64,000 nt of DNA from Nitrospira sp. (GTDB lineage Bacteria; Nitrospirota; Nitrospiria; Nitrospirales; Nitrospiraceae): NCBI GenBank assembly GCA_024760525.1, contig CP060499.1, positions 4,051,501 through 4,115,500 of the forward strand. Reading direction: 5' to 3'. Below are positions 25,728 through 33,155 of the stretch, piece after piece. Position 1 is the stretch's first letter. Each line of letters opens with the position of its first letter. The notes under the pieces were generated by a model. It had not been told where the DNA came from. It ran no database searches and saw nothing but the letters and a program-made list of their open reading frames with translations. The position numbers and the translations under genes were made by a program.

Positions 25728-26703
25728 TGGACTTCCCAGGGTTTCACGGACACTTTAAACCCGTTGCGACACCACTTCAAACGCCTCTGGGCTGACCCCG
25801 CTTAGATGACTGTGTCGACGGGTGCGATTGTAGAACGTCTCGATGTACTCGTCGATCTCGGCCCTAGCCATCGCTCGAGTTATGAAGATGCGCTTCTTGA
25901 TCCGCTCCTTCTTCAAGCTGCTGAAAAAGGATTCAGCCACCGCGTTGTCCCAGCAGTTACCCCTTCGACTCATGCTGGGTTCTAGGTGATGCGCATGGCA
26001 GAAACGTCGCCACGCATCGCTGCCAAATTGCGAGCCTTGATCGGAGTGAATCAGGACATGCCGGGGTTTGCGACGCCGCACGGTCATGAGGAGCGCGTCC
26101 AACACGAGTTCTTGGGTCATCGTGGGTTTTGTGGCCCAGCCCACAACTCGGCGTGAGTAGAGGTCCATCACAACGGCCAGATAGAGCCAGCCTTCCCATG
26201 TGCGCACGTACGTAATGTCGGTGACCCAGGCGGTGTTGGGCCGGGGGACGGTAAACCCTCGTTGCAGCGTATTAGGTGTCAGGAGTGATGTGGGGCTTCT
26301 GGTGTACCGGGGTGCTCGGTAGCCGTATCGGGCTTTTAGGTTATTGGCCCGCATGATCCGAACCACACGATGCTTGCTACATGTTTCGCCCGCTTCTCGC
26401 AAATCGAGAAAGATCCGCGGGGCGCCGTAGATGCCATGGCTCGCCGTATAGGCTGCGCGGATCAGGCCAAGCAGCCGCTGGTCCTCCACCGCTCGATTGG
26501 AGAGCGGGTTCCGTAACCACTGATAGAACCCGCTACGCGACACGTCGAGGAGGCGGCACATCATGGCCGTATCAAACTCTCGGCGATGGGCTTTGATGAA
26601 CGTGTACTTCAGTCGGACATGCTGCGATTTCCATCGATTACCCATGGTCTTCCCCCTGTGCTCACGACCATCCTAAGGTGTCCGTGAAAGCCTGGGAAGT
26701 CCA
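25728..26703 (-). mobile_element. IS3-type insertion sequence of 976 bp lacking orfA
   Basis: Terminal inverted repeats of 30 bp (TGGACTTCCCAGG at the left end, 25728-25757; complement at 26674-26703) agree at 28 of 30 positions. They enclose a single DDE transposase ORF whose stop lies inside the left repeat. IS3-family elements normally carry orfA and orfB in overlapping frames and are 1.2-1.5 kb; here the right repeat lies only 28 bases before the orfB-like start, so orfA is absent. No target-site duplication is evident at the borders. Confidence 0.85.
25755..26645 (-). CDS. IS3-family transposase (OrfB, DDE integrase domain)
   Basis: 296 aa. The N-terminus (F-I-K-A-H-R-R-E-F...M-C-R-L-L-D-V-S-R-S-G-F-Y-Q-W-L) is the standard OrfB HTH_21 region, then the rve core with D in W-V-T-D-I-T-Y-V, D in I-H-S-D-Q-G-S-Q-F and E in N-A-V-A-E-S-F-F-S-S-L-K, spaced as in IS3 (D-D-35-E). 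The C-terminal Y-N-R-T-R-R-H-S motif is intact. Without orfA, which supplies the DNA-binding and leucine-zipper part by frameshift fusion, autonomous transposition is doubtful. The ATG at 26645 with GGGGGAAG upstream could be the old orfA start fused to orfB by an internal deletion. Confidence 0.9.
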   Translation of the reverse strand: MGNRWKSQHVRLKYTFIKAHRREFDTAMMCRLLDVSRSGFYQWLRNPLSNRAVEDQRLLGLIRAAYTASHGIYGAPRIFLDLREAGETCSKHRVVRIMRANNLKARYGYRAPRYTRSPTSLLTPNTLQRGFTVPRPNTAWVTDITYVRTWEGWLYLAVVMDLYSRRVVGWATKPTMTQELVLDALLMTVRRRKPRHVLIHSDQGSQFGSDAWRRFCHAHHLEPSMSRRGNCWDNAVAESFFSSLKKERIKKRIFITRAMARAEIDEYIETFYNRTRRHSHLSGVSPEAFEVVSQRV

Positions 26704-26985
26704 AGGGCTCGACGGATAACGAGAATTGCCGGAGACACAGAAGAAGGCTTCTACTCCTCTAACAACTAATCCGATAAGCGCCTGTGTGCTTGTGAACGAG
26801 CTATCAGAAGTATGCAACATCAACGGTTCAGGCACTCGTGGAGATGCAGTGAGCAGTGCTTTTACTGGAAGATGTGGGAACACCTCGCTGAGTTATGACT
26901 GATATGACTAGTAGCGAATTGCTGTCCGATACTAAGGGGTGCATATAGGGACAGTAAGTCGATTCCTAAGGGGTAGTAGTGACCC

Positions 26986-27228
26986 ATGGCCAGAAGGACA
27001 AGCAAACAATCTGAGGAAGAAATCACACGAGAACGATGGAACCGGTGGCGAATCCTTATTCGGCAACCGGATTTTCAGAAGGACATTCGGGCATTGCGTG
27101 AGCAGTGTCTGAGTAGGTGCTTACCACGGACTGCCTTTAGTCAGTTAGAAGAAAAATACGGCGTGCCGGATCAAACAAAGGGGTCGAACAAAGGGGTCGG
27201 GAGTCTTTGTTACCATGCCGCGATTTGA
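26986..27228 (+). CDS. Hypothetical protein
   Basis: 80 aa with a helical, charged character: R-W-R-I-L-I-R-Q-P-D-F-Q-K-D-I followed by F-S-Q-L-E-E-K-Y-G-V. The pattern looks like part of a genuine protein family of unknown function. The last 20 residues run through a 13-bp tandem repeat, so the C-terminus may be altered or truncated. Confidence 0.45.
   Translation: MARRTSKQSEEEITRERWNRWRILIRQPDFQKDIRALREQCLSRCLPRTAFSQLEEKYGVPDQTKGSNKGVGSLCYHAAI
27174..27199 (+). repeat. Tandem 13-bp repeat
   Basis: AACAAAGGGGTCG twice in a row, followed by GGAGTCTTTGTTACC and an ATGCCGCG. The AAAGGGGTCGGGAGTCTTT word resembles leaders seen before REP-associated Y1 transposase genes, but only a 37-codon frame (27214-27327) follows. 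An 8-bp inverted repeat (CCGCCGCC/GGCGGCGG) lies at about 27297-27337. Confidence 0.45.
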
Positions 27229-27352
27229 TCGAACGCGGCGGCACAAGCGAAGCTTGGTATTGCAGTTTAAAGAGAAGAGACTGGAGGGGTTTTTCCGCCG
27301 CCAGCAGCTACGATACATCGATGAATAGGCGGCGGTACGCGCAAGCGAGGTT

Positions 27353-27428
<76 letters not shown>

Positions 27429-27470
27429 CACCGGGTATTGAATTGTTGATACCGACTACCAGAGGCGGTT

Positions 27471-27547
27471 TGGTGCGCCTGACAGGATTTGAACCTGTGG
27501 CCCTCAGCTCCGGAGGCTGATGCTCTATCCAGCTGAGCTACAGGCGC
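27471..27547 (-). tRNA. tRNA-Arg (anticodon CCG)
   Basis: Complete cloverleaf: acceptor GCGCCTG/CAGGCGC with encoded CCA, D stem GCTC/GAGC, anticodon stem CAGCC... with anticodon CCG, T arm ACAGG-TTCAAAT-CCTGT. It lies 42 bases upstream of tRNA-Lys on the same strand, so both are probably one transcript. Confidence 0.95.
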
Positions 27548-27594
27548 TCCTGCAACCAAGGAAGCTCACCTTAGCATAGGGTGAAAGACACTGT

Positions 27595-28239
27595 CTAGGT
27601 CGATGCCCCCGCCTCGGATTCAGGCAAGAAAGCATACGGCAGAAGCAGCTCTTCACCCTCGGCTCCCAGCCGGTCGCGCAAGGTCCCAAGTGCTTCCGCT
27701 TCCTTCTCCACGAGCCGGCTCTCTTGCTCACGAAGCGTGTTGGACAGGCGGATCAGAGGAACGGCGGTTTGCACCGCACAGGCGCCATGGACGCGTACCC
27801 CGTCATCCGTGGGAATTCCCATCGAGCGACAGACCAGTGGGCGAAAGTCATAGAGTCCACAGCTTCCATCGCGTTCCAAAGCCGGACACGGCAAGGCATC
27901 GAACCGTTCGATGACGCGATCGATTTCTCCATCCGGCCAGTGATCGATGAATTGATTCGTGATCAGTGCAGGTGCCGCCACGGCGAGCGCGCTGACTTGC
28001 TCTCTAGCTTTCTCCTCCATTTTCCGCCGCTGTTCATCAGGCAGCGACCGAAGACCGCGCTGAACCTCCTGCTTGTCGAGGAGGGTCACAGGAAACAGGC
28101 CAATACAACAGTGGGAACAACCTTGGCGACACGGGAGAGTCCCGAGAAGGGCGGCGCCGGCGCGATCAAACCATTGCGAGGTCTTTTGAAACAGTTGGGA
28201 AGGCTGCACGAGACGCAGGTCCAACAGGTCAGCTGTCAC
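27595..28239 (-). CDS. YkgJ-family cysteine-cluster protein, second copy
   Basis: 214 aa. The N-terminal C-R-Q-G-C-S-H-C-C motif is near residue 37 and the distal cluster (L-P-C-P-A-L-E-R-D-G-S-C-G-L-Y-D-F-R-P-L) ends in V-C-R-S-M-G-I-P near 140. This is the same UPF0153 family as the protein at 7017-7805, but clearly diverged. Its start overlaps the end of the next upstream gene by 11 bases, so they are co-transcribed. The function of the family is unknown; metal binding is assumed from the cysteines. Confidence 0.8.
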   Translation of the reverse strand: MTADLLDLRLVQPSQLFQKTSQWFDRAGAALLGTLPCRQGCSHCCIGLFPVTLLDKQEVQRGLRSLPDEQRRKMEEKAREQVSALAVAAPALITNQFIDHWPDGEIDRVIERFDALPCPALERDGSCGLYDFRPLVCRSMGIPTDDGVRVHGACAVQTAVPLIRLSNTLREQESRLVEKEAEALGTLRDRLGAEGEELLLPYAFLPESEAGAST

Positions 28240-28789
28240 CCGAGGCCGACAGATCCACGATCAAATCGCCCTTCGGCGAGTAAAACCCTTGGTTGTCGAT
28301 CTGCACAATGCCATTGCATTGTTCTTGATAGAATTCGAGGATCCATCCATTGAAATCATAACCCTCGTCCGTCACATCCTTTTCAGCCATTCGCGTCGTC
28401 AGAATGAACCGGCAGCGCGTGACGTACTCGAGAGCCAGCTGCGCCTCCACCTCATCGTGAGCGGTGAGCATGTTATCGAATTGGGCTTTCTCCTGATCGA
28501 ACACATCCCGATAGCTACCCCGATCTCGTAGACAGAACAGATGGATCGGTTTGCGATCTCGATGGTATCCCAAGGCCACGTGAACCCAAGCCCATTCCTG
28601 GAGCACCGCTTCATCCAGATTGGGAGGCAGGATCGGACTCTGTCCGCGGGACTTTAAAAAATCGATCAACAGCTGGAGCGGAGGTGAGTTTTCCTTCTGG
28701 CAGAATACACGAGAATAGAGAACGCTCTCGGTCTCCCCCGGGACACTCTCTTCTTTACCTAGGTGTAATAATGGCAGTTCTTTACCCAT
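28229..28789 (-). CDS. Hypothetical protein
   Basis: 186 aa from the ATG at 28789 (GGAAG just upstream; the frame extends to 28837). Soluble, mixed alpha/beta, unrecognised. Segments such as L-P-P-N-L-D-E-A-V-L-Q-E-W-A-W-V-H-V-A and D-F-N-G-W-I-L-E-F-Y-Q-E-Q look conserved in character. It overlaps the YkgJ-family gene by 11 bases, suggesting a functional link. Confidence 0.65.
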   Translation of the reverse strand: MGKELPLLHLGKEESVPGETESVLYSRVFCQKENSPPLQLLIDFLKSRGQSPILPPNLDEAVLQEWAWVHVALGYHRDRKPIHLFCLRDRGSYRDVFDQEKAQFDNMLTAHDEVEAQLALEYVTRCRFILTTRMAEKDVTDEGYDFNGWILEFYQEQCNGIVQIDNQGFYSPKGDLIVDLSASGDS

Positions 28790-28920
28790 GATCTTCCACT
28801 CTGTCAAGAGCCGTTTATGCCGATCGTCTGAGACCAACCAGCTCTACTGTACCCTTCCATTTGATGCTACCGCAAGGGGTGGTATAGGCATTTCCCCTGC
28901 GCCAGACGCAGTTTTTCTCG

Positions 28921-28949
28921 TTGACAGTCCCCAGACTCTTGGCTACACT
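28921..28949 (+). promoter_or_regulatory. Sigma-70-type promoter of the HU gene
   Basis: TTGACA at 28921-28926, 17-base spacer, TACACT at 28944-28949. Transcription would start near 28956, giving a leader of about 125 bases before the HU start codon. Confidence 0.65.
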
Positions 28950-29081
28950 CTCGCGGGCTTTCACCATATGAACATTGGTCAGCATTCGACGATGCCAAGT
29001 GCCGGTCAAGACGTTTTCCCACGAGGCACGTCAGCGAGAATGTAGACTCACTTCATCTCTTACCTTCAAGGAGGTTCACGA

Positions 29082-29369
29082 ATGGCAAAATCAATGACGA
29101 AGTCACAGATCGCCGATTACTTGGCCGGAAAAGCCGGCATCACGAAGAAAGGCGCGGTCCAGATCCTCGACGATCTGGCGGCTCTGGCCTATCGTGAGGC
29201 CAAGAACGTCTTTACCGTGCCCGGCATCGGCAAGCTCAAGTTGGCCAACCGAAAGGCTCGTATCGGCCGCAACCCTCAGACCGGCGCAGAGATCAAGATT
29301 CCGGCAAAGCGGGTCGTCAAGTTTCGCGTCGCGAAGGCTGCTAAGGACTCGATTCTCGGCAAGAAGTAA
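29082..29369 (+). CDS. hup: HU-family nucleoid DNA-binding protein
   Basis: 95 aa, the usual HU length. It has the N-terminal helical dimerisation part (S-Q-I-A-D-Y-L-A-G-K-A-G-I-T-K-K-G-A), the saddle strands (V-P-G-I-G-K-L-K-L) and the DNA-grasping beta-arm with the family signature R-K-A-R-I-G-R-N-P-Q-T-G-A-E-I-K-I-P. HU binds DNA without strong sequence specificity and bends it. The start has a strong AAGGAGG ribosome binding site. A clear promoter lies upstream and an intrinsic terminator downstream, so it is a single-gene unit. Confidence 0.95.
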   Translation: MAKSMTKSQIADYLAGKAGITKKGAVQILDDLAALAYREAKNVFTVPGIGKLKLANRKARIGRNPQTGAEIKIPAKRVVKFRVAKAAKDSILGKK

Positions 29370-29446
29370 AGAGGGTTCCGGCATTTGAGTGCCGTTCCGG
29401 CGCTTGATCCGTTCGGATAAGATCCATCCGCTGACCGACAACATAC

Positions 29447-29483
29447 GAAGGGGGTCGAGACCGCCGCGGTCTCGACCCCCTTC
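29447..29483 (+). terminator. Intrinsic terminator after the HU gene
   Basis: A nearly uninterrupted hairpin: arm GAAGGGGGTCGAGACCG from 29447 pairs with its complement ending at 29483 around a 3-base loop, followed by CTTTTCTTCG. It may serve both strands, since the MoaD-like gene converges from the right. Confidence 0.85.
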
Positions 29484-29501
29484 CTTTTCTTCGTCTCCCC
29501 C

Positions 29502-29777
29502 TCAGGGATCCGATGGACCAAGTCCGCTGCCTCCCATTCCATCGTGCCCGATCAGACGAATGGCATCTCCATCCTGAACAAGCGAATCCTCACTGGCAAT
29601 CCGCTTATTGATGGTTACAAACACCTTCTTTTCCCGCAGCAACTGCAGGAGATGGCGCAGCTGCACCCCTTGCCGTTGGATCAGTCGGCGGACGGACATG
29701 GGCTGGTCTAGTTCACATGCCAGATCCCGCTCTCCATCCACGGTTTGCAGTTGCCCGGTCAACATGATGGTCACCAT
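29502..29777 (-). CDS. MoaD/ThiS-like ubiquitin-fold sulfur carrier protein with a C-terminal tail
   Basis: 91 aa. The beta-grasp pattern is recognisable: short strand V-T-I-M-L-T-G, a helix starting S-V-R-R-L-I, a strand V-F-V-T-I-N-K-R, then V-Q-D-G-D-A-I-R-L-I, typical of MoaD/ThiS. These proteins carry sulfur as a C-terminal Gly-Gly thiocarboxylate. Here the Gly-Gly (G-M-G-G) is followed by eight more residues (S-G-L-G-P-S-D-P), so a protease would have to expose it, as happens with some JAMM-processed relatives. No partner E1-like or JAMM gene is adjacent. Confidence 0.72.
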   Translation of the reverse strand: MVTIMLTGQLQTVDGERDLACELDQPMSVRRLIQRQGVQLRHLLQLLREKKVFVTINKRIASEDSLVQDGDAIRLIGHDGMGGSGLGPSDP

Positions 29778-29858
29778 GCCTGTTGTTCCTCATCTGGGTG
29801 AAGCTTCCCATTGTGGGATAGTTGACTCGTCCGGCATCTCTCCTGATAATGGGCGAGT

Positions 29859-30284
29859 ATGCCGTCGCTTGATGTTCAAAATCCCGAAATGCCCGACCTC
29901 CAGTTTGTCCTCTTCGTTTCGGCGCTTTGTACGTCTGATCTGACGACGCTGAACATCTCGCCGGAGCTCAGGACCACCATTTTTGACCGCTGCTGGGCGC
30001 TCATCCACACCGAGCCGCCTCCGACGAATCCCAAAGAACGAGTGCTTGACCTTCGAGGAGGAACGGAGCTGACACTCGATGCCTGCACTTCTACGATCCG
30101 ATCTCTCTTCAACGAGGCCAATATTACCACCCTCGTGTGGGACCATCCGGTGAGTGACCCGAGCATGAACAGTTCACCTGAGGCGATTCCGCTTATCGAT
30201 CGCTTGGGGCGATTGTATCCCGGTGACCCGAACGTCGTCGATCCTTCTCATCAGCCCCCCGGCGGATCGAACCCAACACCATGA
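29859..30284 (+). CDS. Hypothetical protein
   Basis: 141 aa, unrecognised. The central region (L-D-L-R-G-G-T-E-L-T-L-D-A-C-T-S-T-I-R-S) looks like a beta-alpha unit and the C-terminus is Pro-rich. It ends 12 bases before rfbC, so the two may be co-transcribed. Confidence 0.5.
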   Translation: MPSLDVQNPEMPDLQFVLFVSALCTSDLTTLNISPELRTTIFDRCWALIHTEPPPTNPKERVLDLRGGTELTLDACTSTIRSLFNEANITTLVWDHPVSDPSMNSSPEAIPLIDRLGRLYPGDPNVVDPSHQPPGGSNPTP

Positions 30285-30296
30285 CCAGAGGATACC

Positions 30297-30857
30297 GTGC
30301 GTGTGACTTCCATTGACATCCCTGGTGTGCTCTTAGTCGAACCCTCTTTCGTTTCGGATCATCGCGGCTATTTTATGGAAACGTATCACGCGCAGCGTTA
30401 CCGCGAGGCCGGCATCCTTGAAGGGTTTGTCCAAGATAACTTCTCCAGATCAGTCCGGAATACCGTGCGCGGCCTTCATTTTCAAGAACCTCGGGCACAG
30501 GGGAAGCTCGTCATGGTCCTTGAGGGAACGGTGTACGACGTCATCGTCGATATCCGCAAGGGATCGCCGACATTCGGCACATGGTACGGCGTCGAACTCT
30601 CAGCTCAGAATCCGCTGCAAATTTACATTCCTCCGGGCTGCGCTCACGGTTTTTGCGTGACGAGCGACACCGCCTCGTTCTTGTATAAGTGCACGACCTA
30701 CTATTCGCCGCAAGATGAACGCGGCATCTTTTGGAACGATCCTGCTTTGGGGATTCCCTGGCCGGTCAGCGAACCTATTCTCTCAGTGAAGGACCAAGGC
30801 CACCGTACTCTGGCAGGAATGGATGCAGACTTGCCCGTCTATAGCCCGACGAGCTAG
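30297..30857 (+). CDS. rfbC: dTDP-4-dehydrorhamnose 3,5-epimerase
   Basis: 186 aa, typical RmlC length. The cupin fold shows D-H-R-G-Y-F-M-E-T-Y near residue 22, Q-D-N-F-S-R-S near 44, the catalytic His in V-R-G-L-H-F-Q near 60, D-V-I-V-D-I-R-K-G-S near 80, the second catalytic region Y-I-P-P-G-C-A-H-G-F near 115, and Y-K-C-T-T-Y-Y near 130. The enzyme makes dTDP-L-lyxo-hexulose for L-rhamnose in surface polysaccharide. Start is GTG at 30297 with AGAGGA 5 bases upstream. The other rml genes are not in the window. Confidence 0.94.
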   Translation: MRVTSIDIPGVLLVEPSFVSDHRGYFMETYHAQRYREAGILEGFVQDNFSRSVRNTVRGLHFQEPRAQGKLVMVLEGTVYDVIVDIRKGSPTFGTWYGVELSAQNPLQIYIPPGCAHGFCVTSDTASFLYKCTTYYSPQDERGIFWNDPALGIPWPVSEPILSVKDQGHRTLAGMDADLPVYSPTS

Positions 30858-30932
30858 CGAATCCTCACCTCGGACACTAACAGAACACCTGTACTCCTGA
30901 GTTGGCCGACAAGAACATGCATGCGGCTCCTA

Positions 30933-30962
30933 GTGACAGCGCAACCACGAGTGTGGTATGAG
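30933..30962 (+). promoter_or_regulatory. Candidate promoter of tRNA-Glu
   Basis: GTGACA at 30933-30938 and TATGAG at 30957-30962 with an 18-base spacer, placed about 29 bases before the tRNA. Moderate match only. Confidence 0.35.
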
Positions 30963-30990
30963 TCCTCGTAACTTCTACCCATATTGGCAC

Positions 30991-31068
30991 GTCCCCATCG
31001 TCTAGCCTGGCCTAGGACATTGCCCTTTCAAGGCAGTAACACGGGTTCAAATCCCGTTGGGGACACCA
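30991..31068 (+). tRNA. tRNA-Glu (anticodon TTC)
   Basis: Complete cloverleaf: acceptor GTCCCCA/TGGGGAC, discriminator A, encoded CCA; anticodon stem TGCC/GGCA around loop CTTTCAA; T arm ACGGG-TTCAAAT-CCCGT. Ends at 31068. Confidence 0.96.
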
Positions 31069-31292
31069 GTGCTTTTGCACGACCAGTCACTGACCGCCCC
31101 ATTGCCGCCGTTCCTTTTATCATGTCAAGTGCCCCCGATTGATAGTCCCAGGGTCATCTGCTACAGTTCGCCCCACTCATGGGTAGGCCACGTTCTGGAA
31201 AAATCAAACAGCCGCATGCCTGCGCCTTAATCCTCATTTACGGAAGAGGAGTACGTTGACCTGCCGAAAAGGAAAATGAGATAAAGGACCTC

Positions 31293-31586
31293 TTGCGAAC
31301 CACCAGTGCCCCCATAAGATTCCTCCCTCATTCACGCATCACCGTGTATCTCATCGTCTTCCTGTGCGTCTGTGTCTTGGTGCAGATGCTCGGCCTGCCC
31401 ATCACCATGTTGAATCTCTTCACTCCCGATGATCTGCTCACCGCATCGATCTGCGCAGATCCCTCGATAGTTCCATCCGCGCCTGAACTGCATCTTGCAA
31501 ATCCCCTGTCTTTTTGCATCGATCGCGACCCATCCCTCGACCCTTTCTTGTTTATCACCTCGGTCTTCCATCCGCCATTAACCTAA
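31293..31586 (+). CDS. Hypothetical membrane-anchored protein
   Basis: 97 aa with one strong hydrophobic helix (I-T-V-Y-L-I-V-F-L-C-V-C-V-L-V-Q-M-L, about residues 16-33) and a polar C-terminal part with two cysteines. Start is TTG at 31293 preceded by AAAGGA. Unrecognised; it lies in a run of small poorly characterised genes after the tRNA. Confidence 0.4.
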   Translation: MRTTSAPIRFLPHSRITVYLIVFLCVCVLVQMLGLPITMLNLFTPDDLLTASICADPSIVPSAPELHLANPLSFCIDRDPSLDPFLFITSVFHPPLT

Positions 31587-31866
31587 TTCTGCTGCGCCAC
31601 CTGTCTATATCGGCCACCGGGTGCTGACTGTGAATCTCCTGTCATACCCCGTGTGCTCAGGCTCGTGAAGGTGAGCCCGATGATCCGTCATCGATCTGCC
31701 GGCACCTAGAGGTTGAACCTGAAGTCTTCGGTATTCGGGCGGTGAATATCCGTTGGAGAGGACGTATGGACATTCTTATTCTGTGTCTCATTGCCTTGAT
31801 TGGCTGGGGTGCGTGGATCGGATTGCGCCGCTCGTCCCGTCATCGCAGAAGGGGTCCAATCTCAGC

Positions 31867-32250
31867 ATGGAACCTGCTGAGTTGGTCGACCTGCCGGAGA
31901 CGCACAGTCGGCTATTCACGGCCGCCGACGAACGCCGGGCGTTCGAGGCTGGTCAACCGATCTGGATCCGGTATGAAGACAGTTCCGGCCTGGTCACGGA
32001 ACGGGTGGTCGAGATCTACCGTCCAGGCCATGACGAGGTGATCTATACCTGGTGCCGAAGGAAGCGGGCCTCCCGCACCTTCGCTCGGCGAAAGATTCGA
32101 GATTGGCGAGTGCTGACCGAGCGCTTCGATTTTGATTCCATCGTCGCAAAATACTGGGACGAGGAAGGGACTCGGGATCGGTCAGAAAAGAGACCTTGGA
32201 GACGCTGGTTGCAGCGACAGTCGAAGGAGATCGCCGACCGGTACACGTAA
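31867..32250 (+). CDS. WYL-like hypothetical protein, possibly the 3' part of a frameshifted gene
   Basis: 127 aa from the ATG at 31867. The segment W-I-R-Y-E-D-S-S-G-L-V-T-E-R-V-V-E-I-Y and the following R-T-F-A-R-R-K-I-R-D-W-R-V-L resemble a WYL-type domain (small-molecule or nucleic-acid sensing). Just upstream, in a different frame, the ATG at 31766 begins a convincing membrane helix (L-I-L-C-L-I-A-L-I-G-W-G-A-W-I-G-L-R-R) that runs out into non-protein-like sequence. The intact gene may have been a membrane-anchored version from 31766, broken by a frameshift near 31850. The frame is also open back to 31753, without a good start. Confidence 0.6.
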   Translation: MEPAELVDLPETHSRLFTAADERRAFEAGQPIWIRYEDSSGLVTERVVEIYRPGHDEVIYTWCRRKRASRTFARRKIRDWRVLTERFDFDSIVAKYWDEEGTRDRSEKRPWRRWLQRQSKEIADRYT

Positions 32251-32413
32251 TCGAACGACAGACACCCAAACAGACGGCCGGCAAAGATTGACCGAAGAAG
32301 TACTGAGACAAAGGAAAGGCAGGATGAAGCAGTCCAAGAGCACGAAAAGAAGGGTTCAGCCGAAGTGGAAATAGCAGAGAACGCCAGACGACTCCGAACG
32401 AAGGGTGTGCCCC

Positions 32414-32611
32414 ATGGACGATGATCTCGTCGGCAACCTCTATGCCTTGGGGAAGGCGTTCTTGTATTGCCTCCCCTCGTTTATCGCCCTCGGGCGAGGG
32501 CATCGCAACTGCATCGCGATTGTGGTCGTGAATCTCGCGTTAGGATGGACGGTGATCGGCTGGGTGGGCGCATTGTTCTGGTCTATAAAGCGCGGACAGA
32601 GAGAACGCTAA
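32414..32611 (+). CDS. Superinfection-immunity-family small membrane protein
   Basis: 65 aa with two hydrophobic segments. The sequence L-P-S-F-I-A-L-G-R-G-H-R-N followed by I-V-V-V-N-L-A-L-G-W-T-V-I-G-W-V-G-A-L is the pattern of the superinfection immunity (T4 Imm-like) domain, which is common in non-phage bacteria, where the function is unknown. ATG at 32414 is used; an in-frame GTG at 32405 is an alternative. Confidence 0.75.
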   Translation: MDDDLVGNLYALGKAFLYCLPSFIALGRGHRNCIAIVVVNLALGWTVIGWVGALFWSIKRGQRER

Positions 32612-32658
32612 TCTCAACTAAACGTAATGGCCAGTGCCCGTAGACGAAGGAACTCGTG

Positions 32659-32877
32659 ATGATGCGAAATCAGAAACACCGCCGGTTCGTGATCTTCTCC
32701 GGACCACGCCGCACACGGTTTATCGCGAACGATGGAGCGCGCACGAGAGACCGGTTGAAGGCGGCCAAGTTCTACACGCTCTCTCAGGCGATCGCATTTG
32801 CAGAACAGCAGGATATTACGCTCAGCCACCGCATCTATATCGAACAAGAAGACTTCACAGAAGCTGAGGTGGCTTAG
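32659..32877 (+). CDS. Hypothetical protein
   Basis: 72 aa, basic N-terminus (M-R-N-Q-K-H-R-R-F-V-I-F) and an A-K-F-Y-T-L-S-Q-A-I-A-F-A-E-Q-Q helix. GAAGGA lies upstream of the start; two consecutive ATG codons (32659 and 32662) and a GTG at 32656 are possible. Unrecognised. Confidence 0.5.
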   Translation: MMRNQKHRRFVIFSGPRRTRFIANDGARTRDRLKAAKFYTLSQAIAFAEQQDITLSHRIYIEQEDFTEAEVA

Positions 32878-32967
32878 CGAGCCGGTGCCTGTTCGTTGTG
32901 GGTCTACTGGACGCACGACTAAATAGGCTTCATATGCACGTCATGCCGCATAGAGGAGGGTTAGACC

Positions 32968-33075
32968 ATGCCTGGTAAAGCTGACATCGTCATGTACATT
33001 ATCCTGGGAGCCTTTACACTCGCGATTATCATCTTCGCAATGATGAATACCGGATATTCACCGCCGGGTCAGTGA
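32968..33075 (+). CDS. Small single-span membrane protein
   Basis: 35 aa. The start has a strong AGAGGAGGG site 7 bases upstream. Residues 9-26 form a hydrophobic helix (M-Y-I-I-L-G-A-F-T-L-A-I-I-I-F-A-M-M), with a short polar tail. The combination of site and helix makes it credible, though too short for most gene callers. Confidence 0.65.
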   Translation: MPGKADIVMYIILGAFTLAIIIFAMMNTGYSPPGQ

Positions 33076-33155
33076 GATTACCGGCCGTTACAACAGCCGG
33101 TGTTCGCAAAGGGGTCGCATACCCTCTAACTCAGCACGGTCACGGAAGCGCCGCG

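Noticed and set aside
27214..27327. 37-codon frame after the REP-type leader word
   Set aside because: Too short and, after the first three residues, unlike Y1 transposases.
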